Source of the DNA: Asticcacaulis sp. AC466
GTDB lineage: Bacteria > Pseudomonadota > Alphaproteobacteria > Caulobacterales > Caulobacteraceae
DNA: 64,000 nucleotides
Direction: 5' to 3'
NCBI RefSeq assembly: GCF_000495815.1
Contig: NZ_AWGE01000011.1
Span: 51,732-115,731 of the forward strand
Program-made: the position numbers and the translations under genes
Part shown: positions 1 to 7,893 of the stretch, piece after piece
Numbering within the stretch: the stretch's first letter is position 1
How the letters are laid out: each line of letters begins with the position of its first letter
The notes under the pieces: model-generated
Told to the model about the DNA's origin: nothing
Databases searched by the model: none
The model's input: the letters and a program-made list of their open reading frames with translations, nothing else

Positions 1-1050
1 CTTTGCCTTCATGGTGGCCAGCATCAAGCGGACATCCGGGTGGTCATAGATCGGAGCGTAGTCCTGACCGGTAATGAGCGACTTGCCTTGACGGCGGTCC
101 CGCGCATAGGCCTGCGCCTTTTGCCAGGCGGCATCGGCCAGGCCCACGCCTTCGAAGCCTACGGCCAGGCGTGCGGCATTCATCATGGTGAACATGGCGG
201 CCAGGCCGCCATTAGGTGGGCCAATCAGTTCGGCCTGCGCGCCTTCGAAGGACATGACGCAGGTCGGAGAGGCGTGGATGCCCAGCTTATGTTCCAGCCC
301 GACGCAACTCACGCTGTTGCGCGCGCCGGGCTTGCCGTCGCCAGTGACCAGGAATTTCGGGCACAGGAACAGGGAAATGCCACGCGTTCCCTTAGGCGCG
401 TCGGGCAACCGTGCCAGAACCAGGTGGATAATATTCTCCGCGCCGTCGTGTTCGCCCCAGGTGATGAATATTTTCTGGCCGGTGATGTGGTAGGTGCCGT
501 CGTCGGCAGGCTCAGCGCGAGTGGTCAGGGCCGCAAGATCCGAACCGGCGCCCGGTTCGGTCAGGTTCATGGTTCCGCACCATTGCCCGGCTATAAGCTT
601 AGGCAGGAAAAGATCCTTTTGCGCTTGAGATCCATGGGCGTGGATTGCTTCTATGGCGCCCTGCGATAGGGTCGGCAGCAGGGTGAAGGCCATGTTGGCG
701 CCGTGGAACATGTCGAAACACGCCTGTTCCAGCATCTTGGGCAGTCCCTGCCCGCCATAGGCTGGACCGGCTGCCAGGCCATACCACCCGCCATCGGCAT
801 AGGCCTTAATGGCATCGAGAAAACCCGGCGCGACAATTACACGATCGCCGTCAAGCTTGGTCCCGCCCAAGTCACCGATATGGTTTAGCGGCGCCAGCAC
901 ATCTCCGGCCAGTTGCCCGGCGGCATCGAGCACGGCGTCGCGCAGGTCTGCATCAAAGTCAGGAAAGGCTGAGCTGTTGTAACTGTCTGCCATGCCAATG
1001 ACATGGTCGAGGCAGAAGGTAATATCTTTGACACTGGCGCGATAGGTCAT
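1..1050 (-). CDS. acyl-CoA dehydrogenase, C-terminus beyond the window
   Basis: The first 350 codons of an acyl-CoA dehydrogenase run off the left window edge. The protein starts MTYRASVKDITFCLDHVIGM. The family FAD/substrate signature MNLTEPGAGSDL lies near residues 162-173 and is followed by ITGQKIFITWGEHD. The long N-terminal extension before the core matches the roughly 590-residue class related to 3-methylmercaptopropionyl-CoA dehydrogenase (DmdC) and AidB, not short-chain enzymes. It should oxidise an acyl-CoA in the cytoplasm and pass electrons to ETF; the substrate cannot be told from sequence. A 16-bp near-palindrome lies about 58 bp upstream of the start. The gene is divergent from the cytochrome b561 fusion gene. 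Confidence 0.88.
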   Translation of the reverse strand, partial: MTYRASVKDITFCLDHVIGMADSYNSSAFPDFDADLRDAVLDAAGQLAGDVLAPLNHIGDLGGTKLDGDRVIVAPGFLDAIKAYADGGWYGLAAGPAYGGQGLPKMLEQACFDMFHGANMAFTLLPTLSQGAIEAIHAHGSQAQKDLFLPKLIAGQWCGTMNLTEPGAGSDLAALTTRAEPADDGTYHITGQKIFITWGEHDGAENIIHLVLARLPDAPKGTRGISLFLCPKFLVTGDGKPGARNSVSCVGLEHKLGIHASPTCVMSFEGAQAELIGPPNGGLAAMFTMMNAARLAVGFEGVGLADAAWQKAQAYARDRRQGKSLITGQDYAPIYDHPDVRLMLATMKAK

Positions 1051-1107
1051 TGGGCATCCCTGTTTTTCTTGCAGTCTATGACGGAGCCTCGCGCCTCGCA
1101 AGTTCCT

Positions 1108-1123
1108 TTTACGTGAACGTCAA
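1108..1123. promoter_or_regulatory. near-palindromic operator-like site
   Basis: The site reads TTTACGTGAACGTCAA, two ACGT half-sites two bases apart with TTT/TTG-type flanks. This resembles operators described for LiuR-type MerR regulators of branched-chain amino-acid and acyl-CoA catabolism. It sits between the divergent acyl-CoA dehydrogenase and cytochrome b561 genes, closer to the former. The pattern is seen directly; the regulator is inference. Confidence 0.4.
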
Positions 1124-1246
1124 CTTTTTAAACTGGCTGCGATTTTCAACCGGCCGGTGCTTGAAATGAAATAGTATCTGTTACATATATTTTCGCATGA
1201 CGCTCTTGGGCGTGTGGTGTATGCAAACATATCCGAGGAGACGACT

Positions 1247-2521
1247 ATGACTGAACCCATGACCGGGCTGACGCCGACCAGCTATAACCGCTACAGCCGC
1301 TATCTTCACTGGTTGATGGCGTTTCTCATCCTGTTCATGGTTTTTCTGGGGTGGCGGTTCGACGACAAGGACAGCCTGATCTTCACGCGCGCCAATCTGC
1401 ACAAGTCGATCGGTATTCTGATAATCCTTCTGACACTCCTGCGTATCGCCTTGCGCCTGGTCTACAAGGCGCCGCCAGCCGCCCCCATGTCAAAATGGCA
1501 GATATGGGCAGCGCATGCCCTGCATGTCGGTTTTTATGTCGTGATGATTGGCCTGCCGCTGTCCGGCTGGCTGATGGTTTCGACCTCGACGCGTGACATT
1601 CCATTCTTTGGCATGACGTGGCCGCATTTGCCGGTGCCGCAGACTCACGACGCGCATGAGACGTTTGAAGCCGCGCACGGACTGATCGCCAAGCTGTTGT
1701 TCTACGTCATGATCCCACTGCATGTCCTGGCCGCGCTGAAGCACCAGTTTGTCGACAAGGATACGGTGATGGAGCACATGGTGCCGGGTCTTAAGCCCAG
1801 ACCAATCCTGAATTATCGCTGGTTGTTGCCGATTGGCGTTGTTGGCTCGGCGGTGGTGCTTGGTTTTGGTGTGCTGCGCGGGACGCCGCAGACGCGTAAC
1901 GATGCCCCGCCACCTGTGGCCTCAGTCGCCAGCAGTGAGGCGCCGGAGGCGTCCGCGTCGGTAAGCGAGGCTGCGGCGTCGTCTGTGTCTGAAACCGCAA
2001 GCGCATCACAGGCCGCAGCGGTCACAAACTGGGTCGTTGATAAGTCCGCCACCAAAATCGCTTTCAGCACCAGCCTGTCGGGGGAGGCGATCAATGGTGG
2101 ATTCAGCAGCTATTCCGCCGCCATCGCGTTCGATCCGGAGCAGTTGGACAAGTCGCGCGTAAAGGTGACGATCGATCTGTCGTCGGTCAGTTCCGGCGAC
2201 AATGACCGCGACGGCAGCCTGAAAAGCGATGCCTTCTTCAATGTCGCCGTGACGCCGAAAGCGGTATTTGAAGCGACAAGCTTCACGAAGACGGATGCGA
2301 CCCATTTTGTCGCCAAGGGGCGGTTGACCCTGCACGGTAAGAGTCAACCATTGAGCTTGCCGTTCAGCCTCATCATCAAGACTGACACCGCCACGATGAC
2401 GGGCAGCACCACCATCGACCGGACCGCTTTCGGGGTCGGGTCGGGTGAGTGGGCGGCGACGGACGCTCTACCGGCCAAGGTGAAGGTCGATATCAGTCTG
2501 AAAGCCAAAGCCGCGAAATGA
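1247..2521 (+). CDS. cytochrome b561 fused to a YceI domain
   Basis: A 424-residue fusion. Residues about 10-205 form a four-helix diheme cytochrome b561 domain, with conserved His in YSRYLHWLMAF, NLHKSIGI, AAHALHVGF and IPLHVLAALKH. A further helix follows near 200-220, then an Ala/Ser/Glu-rich linker (about 220-255). Residues about 255-424 form a YceI-type lipocalin-like domain (VDKSATKIAF, SDAFFNV, GRLTLHGKSQPL), a fold known to bind isoprenoid quinones. A role in inner-membrane quinone redox chemistry with a periplasmic YceI domain is inferred. The start at 1247 is chosen for GAGGAG at 1235; an in-frame start at 1214 has no such site. The stop overlaps the next start (ATGA), implying translational coupling. 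Confidence 0.9.
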   Translation: MTEPMTGLTPTSYNRYSRYLHWLMAFLILFMVFLGWRFDDKDSLIFTRANLHKSIGILIILLTLLRIALRLVYKAPPAAPMSKWQIWAAHALHVGFYVVMIGLPLSGWLMVSTSTRDIPFFGMTWPHLPVPQTHDAHETFEAAHGLIAKLLFYVMIPLHVLAALKHQFVDKDTVMEHMVPGLKPRPILNYRWLLPIGVVGSAVVLGFGVLRGTPQTRNDAPPPVASVASSEAPEASASVSEAAASSVSETASASQAAAVTNWVVDKSATKIAFSTSLSGEAINGGFSSYSAAIAFDPEQLDKSRVKVTIDLSSVSSGDNDRDGSLKSDAFFNVAVTPKAVFEATSFTKTDATHFVAKGRLTLHGKSQPLSLPFSLIIKTDTATMTGSTTIDRTAFGVGSGEWAATDALPAKVKVDISLKAKAAK

Positions 2522-3435
2522 GTCTGGTCGAGGCGGCTGTCGACGCCCTGAACGCCGGCAATCTGATCCATCTGCCCACTGAGACCGTCTACGGTTTGGG
2601 CGCTTCGGCGGCTGACCCCGAGGCGGTCATCAAGGTGTTCGAAGCCAAGGGGCGGCCGCGATTCAACCCGCTTATCGTTCACGTCGGCGATCTGGCGTTG
2701 GCTGAGCGAATTGGGCTCTTCAATGATCGGGCCAGGGCGTTGGCTCAGGCGTTCTGGCCGGGGCCCCTGACCCTGGTCCTGCCGGTCCGTGATAGGGATC
2801 AAGCCTGCGATCTGGCGCGCGCTGGTCTGGACAGCGTTGCCTTGCGTATGCCGGCGCATCCCATGGCGCTGGACATCCTGCGGGCATTCGGTAGCGGGGT
2901 TGTGGCGCCATCGGCCAATCGCTCCGGACGACCGAGCCCGACCACCCAGGCTGACGCTTACGAAGAAACCGGGGCCTCAGTCGCCGTATCGCCCGACGGC
3001 GGCGATTGCGGGGTCGGGGTGGAATCCACCGTGGTCAGTTTGTTGGGAGAGGCCCGCTATTTGCGGGCCGGTGCGGTCACGCGTGCTCAGATCGAAGCCG
3101 TGGTCGGGCCTCTGGCTGCCGATACTGCAGAGGGGCATCGCTCTCCCGGTCGCCTCAGCACCCATTACGCGCCGGATGCGCCGGTGCGCATCAATATTGA
3201 TATACCGTCTGAAGGTGCGGTCTATCTCGCTTTTGGCGAAACGGCGTATGCGGGCGAGGTCATTCAACTGAGCGCTGGTCGTGACCTCCACGAAGCGGCC
3301 GCCAATCTGTTCCGCGCGCTGCGCGACGCCGACCGCCTTATGCCATCGGTTATCGAAATCGCCCCCATACCAGATCACGATATCGGCGAGGCGATCAATG
3401 ACCGGATTCGCCGCGCAGCCGGCTTTGTCGGTTAG
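2518..3435 (+). CDS. tsaC: L-threonylcarbamoyladenylate synthase (Sua5/TsaC)
   Basis: This cytoplasmic enzyme makes threonylcarbamoyl-AMP from Thr, bicarbonate and ATP, the first step of t6A37 modification of ANN-decoding tRNAs. The YrdC domain covers about residues 5-190, with HLPTETVYGLGA, KGRPRFNPLIVHV and VAPSANRSGRPSPT. A Sua5 C-terminal domain covers about 200-305, so this is the long two-domain (Sua5) form rather than short TsaC. The start at 2518 overlaps the upstream stop by four bases (ATGA). The 3' end overlaps convergent yaaA by four bases. Confidence 0.93.
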   Translation: MSLVEAAVDALNAGNLIHLPTETVYGLGASAADPEAVIKVFEAKGRPRFNPLIVHVGDLALAERIGLFNDRARALAQAFWPGPLTLVLPVRDRDQACDLARAGLDSVALRMPAHPMALDILRAFGSGVVAPSANRSGRPSPTTQADAYEETGASVAVSPDGGDCGVGVESTVVSLLGEARYLRAGAVTRAQIEAVVGPLAADTAEGHRSPGRLSTHYAPDAPVRINIDIPSEGAVYLAFGETAYAGEVIQLSAGRDLHEAAANLFRALRDADRLMPSVIEIAPIPDHDIGEAINDRIRRAAGFVG

Positions 3436-4217
3436 GCGGCTTTTGCGCTTTTCAATTCTGGCTGAGGGCGAGTGAAAACCCAATCGTCGCCGGTCGTCAG
3501 GTCGGCGCGGAAGGTGTAGTCTGCGACGTTGAAATCCTTCAACCCGTCGATTGTATCCACACGGTTGTCGATCATGAAACGTGCCATCAGGCCGCGCGCT
3601 GTCTTGGCAAAGAAGGAAACAATCTTTGCCTGATTGCCTTTGATTTCAAGAAAACGCGGAGTGACGACCCGGGCCTTGAGCGCCTTGGTCAGCGCGGCGC
3701 GGGCATATTCCTGACTGGCCAGATTGACCACAATGCCTGTGTCGTGGTGCGTCAGTTCAGTTGTCAGGCTTTTGGCCAGTGTATCACCCCAAAATTCGTA
3801 AAGCGAATTGGCGCGCCCCGTTTTCAGATGTGATCCCATTTCCAGACGATAGGGCCGGATCAGGTCGAGCGGCCGCAGGACGCCGTACAGGCCGGAAAGT
3901 ATGCGCAGGTGATCTTGGGCCCATTTGATGCCCGCCGCGTCCAGAGTGCGCGCTTGCAACCCTGTATAGACATCGCCATCGAACATGAAAGCGGCGGCAC
4001 CCGGCGTCTGGTCTTCGAAGCCTTGGTAGCGCGCATAATTCAATTCACCGAGCGTTTGGGAGATGTCCATCAACTCCATGATCTGCTTGGGCTTGAGCCG
4101 CTTTGCACTCTTCACCAGCTTCGCTGTCTCTTGCGGGAAACGCGGTTCTGTCGGTACGACGCCGGCATCGAACGGAGACAGGTCGAGTGATTTCGCGGGA
4201 GATAACAGGGTTAGCAT
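3432..4217 (-). CDS. yaaA: peroxide stress protein YaaA (DUF328/UPF0246)
   Basis: 261 residues, the normal family length. Diagnostic segments are the N-terminal MLTLLSPAKSLDL, then YARYQGF, LSGLYGVLRPLDLIRPYRLEMG and VNLASQEY. YaaA proteins help limit intracellular iron and oxidative damage during peroxide stress and bind DNA; the exact chemistry is unsettled. The start at 4217 is chosen because the family begins at this Met; an upstream in-frame extension to 4361 has no family resemblance. Convergent with tsaC. Confidence 0.93.
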   Translation of the reverse strand: MLTLLSPAKSLDLSPFDAGVVPTEPRFPQETAKLVKSAKRLKPKQIMELMDISQTLGELNYARYQGFEDQTPGAAAFMFDGDVYTGLQARTLDAAGIKWAQDHLRILSGLYGVLRPLDLIRPYRLEMGSHLKTGRANSLYEFWGDTLAKSLTTELTHHDTGIVVNLASQEYARAALTKALKARVVTPRFLEIKGNQAKIVSFFAKTARGLMARFMIDNRVDTIDGLKDFNVADYTFRADLTTGDDWVFTRPQPELKSAKAA

Positions 4218-4594
4218 GAGCCGATTTTTTGAAGATTTGCGGGGCTGAATTTCCTTTTTCAGCTTATAGGCAGGTTCGATATCGGTGACAATAGAGTGAG
4301 CTAGGCAGCGCTGCCAGTTATGCGGTTCTTCTCTACTAAGTACGCCTTTCCGATCAAGCACTTAAAGCTCAAAAAACCTGATGGCCGGCGTAAAACGGAA
4401 AGGCAGAATACGTAATGTTGTTATTATAGTAAACAACGGGACGTAGAGTCTTTACGATATGTTTCCATTAAAATAATGCCGCATTCATTTTGAATAATAT
4501 GCCGTCTATAGGTGTAAATTCGTGTGTTATGTAGTTGTTAAGGATTTATTACTTATTTTAGCCCGCCTTAGTAAGGCTTCTGGACGAGGATCGA
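4218..4594. other. AT-rich intergenic region between divergent genes
   Basis: 377 bases between yaaA and the double-receiver gene, much AT-richer than its neighbours. It must hold both promoters. No RNA gene, repeat or convincing ORF was seen. GAGGAT just before 4595 is the ribosome-binding site of the right-hand gene. Confidence 0.6.
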
Positions 4595-5413
4595 ATGAGT
4601 TTAGGTAGCGTCCTTGTCATGGATCACAACCGTGACCAGGCAGAGCGTATTTCTTCTATGCTGCATGATCAGAAGTGGACGTCTGTCCTTAGCTTCGACC
4701 AGAAGATGGCTATGCGGCTATTAAAAGGAAGTCGTTTTCACCTTCTGCTGTTTGATGCCTATGATGGTCAGGGCAGCACGATGCAGATCATCGATCAGAT
4801 TCGTACGCATTCCCAGGAAGCCCCCCTCGCCATTATGTCCAGCGCTTGGCGTGGACAGGCGCCTGGCACCGGGAGTGAGATCACTGCCGCCGGCGCCGAT
4901 TTCGTCATTGCCAAACCGTTCGCACCCGACAAACTGAAGACGCTTCTGGCCGACACCAATGCTTATCACCGCGCTCGATCCAAGGACCATCATGTTTTGG
5001 TGGTGGAAGACGATCAGGACTTGCGTCTCGATATTTGCCGGGTGCTCAAACAGGTCGGATACAAGGTGTCCTTCGCCTCAAACATGGAAGATGCGTTTTT
5101 TGATCATAATCTGGGCATGATCGACGTCGTGCTGACGGCTGTGCTGATCCCGGGCATCGGGGGCATCGAAGGCACGTTCCAGATCAAAAAGGACTTTGCC
5201 CACTGCAAGGTCGTAGCCATGTCTCAGGGCGTCGATGACACGATCACAGCTATCCACGTCCTGGCGGCGGCGAAGGCGGCCGGCGCCGATGCATTGCTGC
5301 CCAAGCCCTTCAATATGCATGACCTTCTGAAATCGGTGCAGAGCGTCATCCGCGCCAAAGAAGGACCAGAAGAATCGAATCAGGCGGCCATTGATGCCTT
5401 GTTCGACAACTGA
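4595..5413 (+). CDS. double receiver-domain protein
   Basis: 272 residues consisting of two CheY-like receiver domains and no recognisable output domain. Receiver 1 (about 5-120) keeps the phospho-acceptor Asp54 in LLLFDAYD and Lys107 in VIAKPF. Receiver 2 (about 132-255) starts LVVEDDQD and keeps the late Lys in LLPKPF, but where the acceptor Asp should be the sequence is DVVLTAVLIPG, placing Ala at about 182. It therefore looks like a pseudo-receiver. Such proteins act as phosphate sinks, relays or scaffolds; which applies is unknown. No kinase gene is adjacent. Confidence 0.85.
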   Translation: MSLGSVLVMDHNRDQAERISSMLHDQKWTSVLSFDQKMAMRLLKGSRFHLLLFDAYDGQGSTMQIIDQIRTHSQEAPLAIMSSAWRGQAPGTGSEITAAGADFVIAKPFAPDKLKTLLADTNAYHRARSKDHHVLVVEDDQDLRLDICRVLKQVGYKVSFASNMEDAFFDHNLGMIDVVLTAVLIPGIGGIEGTFQIKKDFAHCKVVAMSQGVDDTITAIHVLAAAKAAGADALLPKPFNMHDLLKSVQSVIRAKEGPEESNQAAIDALFDN

Positions 5414-5428
5414 TTACACCCTGTACAA

Positions 5429-6859
5429 TCAGAATAAGACATGCGGATTCATGATCCGCTTCGGGTCCAGGGCTGATCTGAGGGCCTGCATGGCGGCGAC
5501 GGCCACCGGGTCTTTGTACACCAGCGCCTCGTTCGTCTTCATGCGGCCCAGTCCGTGTTCCGCCGAGATCGATCCTTCATAGGCATTGACCAGATCGTGA
5601 ACCACCTTGGCGCCTTCGTCGCGCAAGGCATTGAACTTGGCTGCGTCCATGCCTTCCGGCACGATAACGTTGAAGTGGACATTGCCGTCACCGACGTGGC
5701 CAAACGCCACGAGCCGCGCGCCAGGCAGGAAGGCTTCAATTGCGGCCTTACCCTCTTCCATATACTCGGCCATGCGCGATAGCGGCACGGAAATGTCGTG
5801 TTTCCAGGCTGCCCCCTCGGCTTTTTCAGCGGCAGAGTGATCTTCGCGCAGGCGCCAGAATTCTGCGGCCTGCGTCTCGTTTTGGGCGATTACGGCGTCA
5901 AGCACGAGTTCTTCTTCGAAGGCGGCTTCGAGCAGACGTTCCATGGCGGCGGAAGCTCCTTGCGGATCGCCCGAAGCAACCTCGATGAGGGCATACCAGG
6001 GATACTCGCCCTCCAGCGGTTCGCGCGTGTCGGGAATGTGCTTCAATACCAGAGACAGACCGTAACGCCCCATCAGTTCGAAGGCTTCGACCTGTCCCCC
6101 CGTTTCCTGCTTAGCGCGGACCAGAAGGTCTATGGCCTTCTGCGCGCTGTCGAAGGCAACTATGGCTGTGGCGCGTGAGTTCATGATCGGGAAGAGTTTA
6201 AGCGAAGCGGCGGTGATGATACCGAGCGTGCCTTCCGCGCCGATGAACATGTGTTTGATGTCGTAACCGGTATTGTCCTTGCGCAGGCGCTTCAGGCCGT
6301 GAAAGACATCGCCGTTCGGCAGGACGACCTCAAGTCCGGACACGAGGTCGCGGGTGACGCCGTAACGCAGTACAGCTGTGCCGCCGGCATTGGTCGAGAT
6401 GACGCCGCCGACTGTTGCCGTACCTTCGGCTGCGAGCGACAGGGGAAAATAACGGTCGGCCTTTTCGGCGATCTGCTGCGCGTCGAGGAGGGTAAGGCCG
6501 GCTTCCAGAACCATGGTGTCGTCGGTCGGCGCCACGTCACGGATCGCCTTCATGCGCTCAAGCGAAATCAGGATTTCGCCAAAGGGGATTTGGCCGCCAA
6601 CCAGACCTGTATTACCGCCCTGAGGGGTTATCGCGACGCCATTGTCGAAACAGATTTTGACGACCGCGGAGACTTCATGTGTCGATTTCGGCAAGACGAG
6701 GAGAGGGGTGTGGCCTTTCCACTTTCCTCGCCATTCGGTCAGCTTGGGATCGACACGCATCGGATCCTCGCTCCATCCGGCGTCACCGACCACGGCCTTT
6801 ATCCGGGCGATGACCTCTGGTGAAACGGGCGGGGTTTCGGAGACGGCGGGCGTAGACAT
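5429..6859 (-). CDS. FAD-linked D-2-hydroxyacid dehydrogenase (GlcD/DLD family)
   Basis: 476 residues. The FAD-binding PCMH domain (about 45-225) contains PQGGNTGLVGGQIPFG, GTATVGGVISTNAGG and IGAEGTLGIIT. The C-terminal FAD-oxidase domain contains FGHVGDGNVHFNV and SAEHGLGRMK. The family oxidises D-lactate, D-2-hydroxyglutarate or glycolate; the architecture is closest to the D-2-hydroxyglutarate/D-lactate group, with the substrate undetermined. The start at 6859 (MSTPAVS) is chosen; the frame stays open to 6952 but that extension would overlap the divergent Nudix gene. No signal peptide, so cytoplasmic or peripheral. Confidence 0.9.
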   Translation of the reverse strand: MSTPAVSETPPVSPEVIARIKAVVGDAGWSEDPMRVDPKLTEWRGKWKGHTPLLVLPKSTHEVSAVVKICFDNGVAITPQGGNTGLVGGQIPFGEILISLERMKAIRDVAPTDDTMVLEAGLTLLDAQQIAEKADRYFPLSLAAEGTATVGGVISTNAGGTAVLRYGVTRDLVSGLEVVLPNGDVFHGLKRLRKDNTGYDIKHMFIGAEGTLGIITAASLKLFPIMNSRATAIVAFDSAQKAIDLLVRAKQETGGQVEAFELMGRYGLSLVLKHIPDTREPLEGEYPWYALIEVASGDPQGASAAMERLLEAAFEEELVLDAVIAQNETQAAEFWRLREDHSAAEKAEGAAWKHDISVPLSRMAEYMEEGKAAIEAFLPGARLVAFGHVGDGNVHFNVIVPEGMDAAKFNALRDEGAKVVHDLVNAYEGSISAEHGLGRMKTNEALVYKDPVAVAAMQALRSALDPKRIMNPHVLF

Positions 6860-6941
6860 CGATCTGACCTTGATGGATATAGGATGAGCAGGGCGCGGCG
6901 AGCGCAATCTTACGCGCTGCGTTAAGGGAGAGAGGCCGGAA

Positions 6942-7370
6942 GTGCAAGACACAAAACCTAATGCTTCCGATGAGTTGCACTTATATCCTATTCCCGCGGT
7001 TGGGGTTGTATGCTGGCGCGGCGATGACGTGCTGTTGATTCGTCGCGGGCGCGCGCCACGTCTGGGCGAATGGTCAATTCCCGGCGGTAAAATAAATCGC
7101 GGCGAATCTCTTGCTGACGCAGCGTTAAGGGAACTGTTTGAAGAAACGCGTGTGACGGCTCAACTTGGTGAGTTAATCAACGTTTACGAGATAATAGAGG
7201 CCGGCTTTCACTATATTCTTATCGACTATTCCGCGAACTGGGTGTCGGGAGAGCCGATTGCTGGCGATGATGCGGACCTGGCTGCCTTTATGCCGTTAAG
7301 TGAAGCTATTGCATTGATAAAGCAGGAAGATATTCGCGACGTGATCTTGCGGTCGCGCAAAATCTATTAG
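6942..7370 (+). CDS. Nudix hydrolase
   Basis: 142 residues beginning at GTG, preceded by AAGGGAGAGAGG. The Nudix box runs from the Gly of GGKINRGES to RELFEET, in the GX5EX7REUXEE order, with the last position before the final U altered (TRV). Just before it is RLGEWSIPGG, the usual substrate-side loop. Nudix enzymes hydrolyse nucleoside diphosphates linked to another group; this one resembles ADP-ribose pyrophosphatase/MutT-like small cytoplasmic members, and the substrate cannot be fixed. Confidence 0.9.
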   Translation: MQDTKPNASDELHLYPIPAVGVVCWRGDDVLLIRRGRAPRLGEWSIPGGKINRGESLADAALRELFEETRVTAQLGELINVYEIIEAGFHYILIDYSANWVSGEPIAGDDADLAAFMPLSEAIALIKQEDIRDVILRSRKIY

Positions 7371-7620
7371 TTTTTAAATACAACCTTATGTCGGTGAAAC
7401 TGTCTCGCATTTGCGACAACTGGCCGCGTTGCAGTGAAAACTCTCTGTCTCGAGGAATTGCATCTTGTGGTAATGATAAAAACATGGTTAAGTATTAATT
7501 AACGGCGGCAGAGTGTGAAGCTCCTGTAATCCGTTACGGACAGGGATATTCTCCGAGCTTCTTCAGGGCGGGGACGAAGAGCCTGTTTGGTCCATGGTTT
7601 TAGTTTGTTAGGAGTTTGCT

Positions 7621-7737
7621 ATGAAGAAGTTTGCCGTTGCCCTTACCGTCCTGGCTATTGCCGCGGGCGCCACGTTTGTTGCCACTCAGGCGAGCGCCAT
7701 TCCGCCGGTTTGCAATCCTGTCAAGGGTTATTGCTAA
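7621..7737 (+). CDS. 38-residue secreted peptide with two cysteines
   Basis: A tiny gene with a good ribosome-binding site (TTAGGAG, 7 bases before ATG). The product has a complete signal peptide: MKKF, a hydrophobic run, and TQASA as a signal-peptidase I site near residue 26. The predicted mature peptide is only about 12 residues, IPPVCNPVKGYC, with two Cys that could form one disulfide and a Cys at the C-terminus. A strong hairpin-plus-T terminator follows directly, so it is probably an independent transcript. No family is recognised. It lies 156 bp before a membrane sensor kinase on the same strand. The gene call rests on the ribosome-binding site, signal peptide and terminator together. 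Confidence 0.72.
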   Translation: MKKFAVALTVLAIAAGATFVATQASAIPPVCNPVKGYC

Positions 7738-7748
7738 GATTGGCGAAT

Positions 7749-7771
7749 GATCTGTTCTGAACAGATCTTTT
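7749..7771 (+). terminator. hairpin terminator after the small peptide gene
   Basis: Perfect 9-bp inverted repeat GATCTGTTC / GAACAGATC with a single-base centre, followed by TTTT. It begins 11 bases after the peptide stop codon. Confidence 0.65.
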
Positions 7772-7782
7772 GAATAATGTAA

Positions 7783-7816
7783 GGCGGGCAAGGCTTCGTG
7801 CTTTCCCCGCCTTTTT
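7783..7816 (+). terminator. second hairpin terminator
   Basis: GGCGGG ... CCCGCC followed by TTTTT, with extra AAGG/CTTT pairing toward the loop. It is the second of two consecutive terminator-like hairpins, which makes the peptide transcript likely to end before the kinase gene. Confidence 0.65.
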
Positions 7817-7893
7817 CATGACTTGAATACTCATCAGGCGCCATTTCCCAGGCTTAAGCGAATACTAAGGTCTTTGCGGTCTAATCGCCGGTA

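Noticed and set aside
40..669. 209-codon + strand open frame at the left edge
   Set aside because: It is antisense to the acyl-CoA dehydrogenase, whose minus-strand frame carries clear family motifs; the + frame does not read like a protein.
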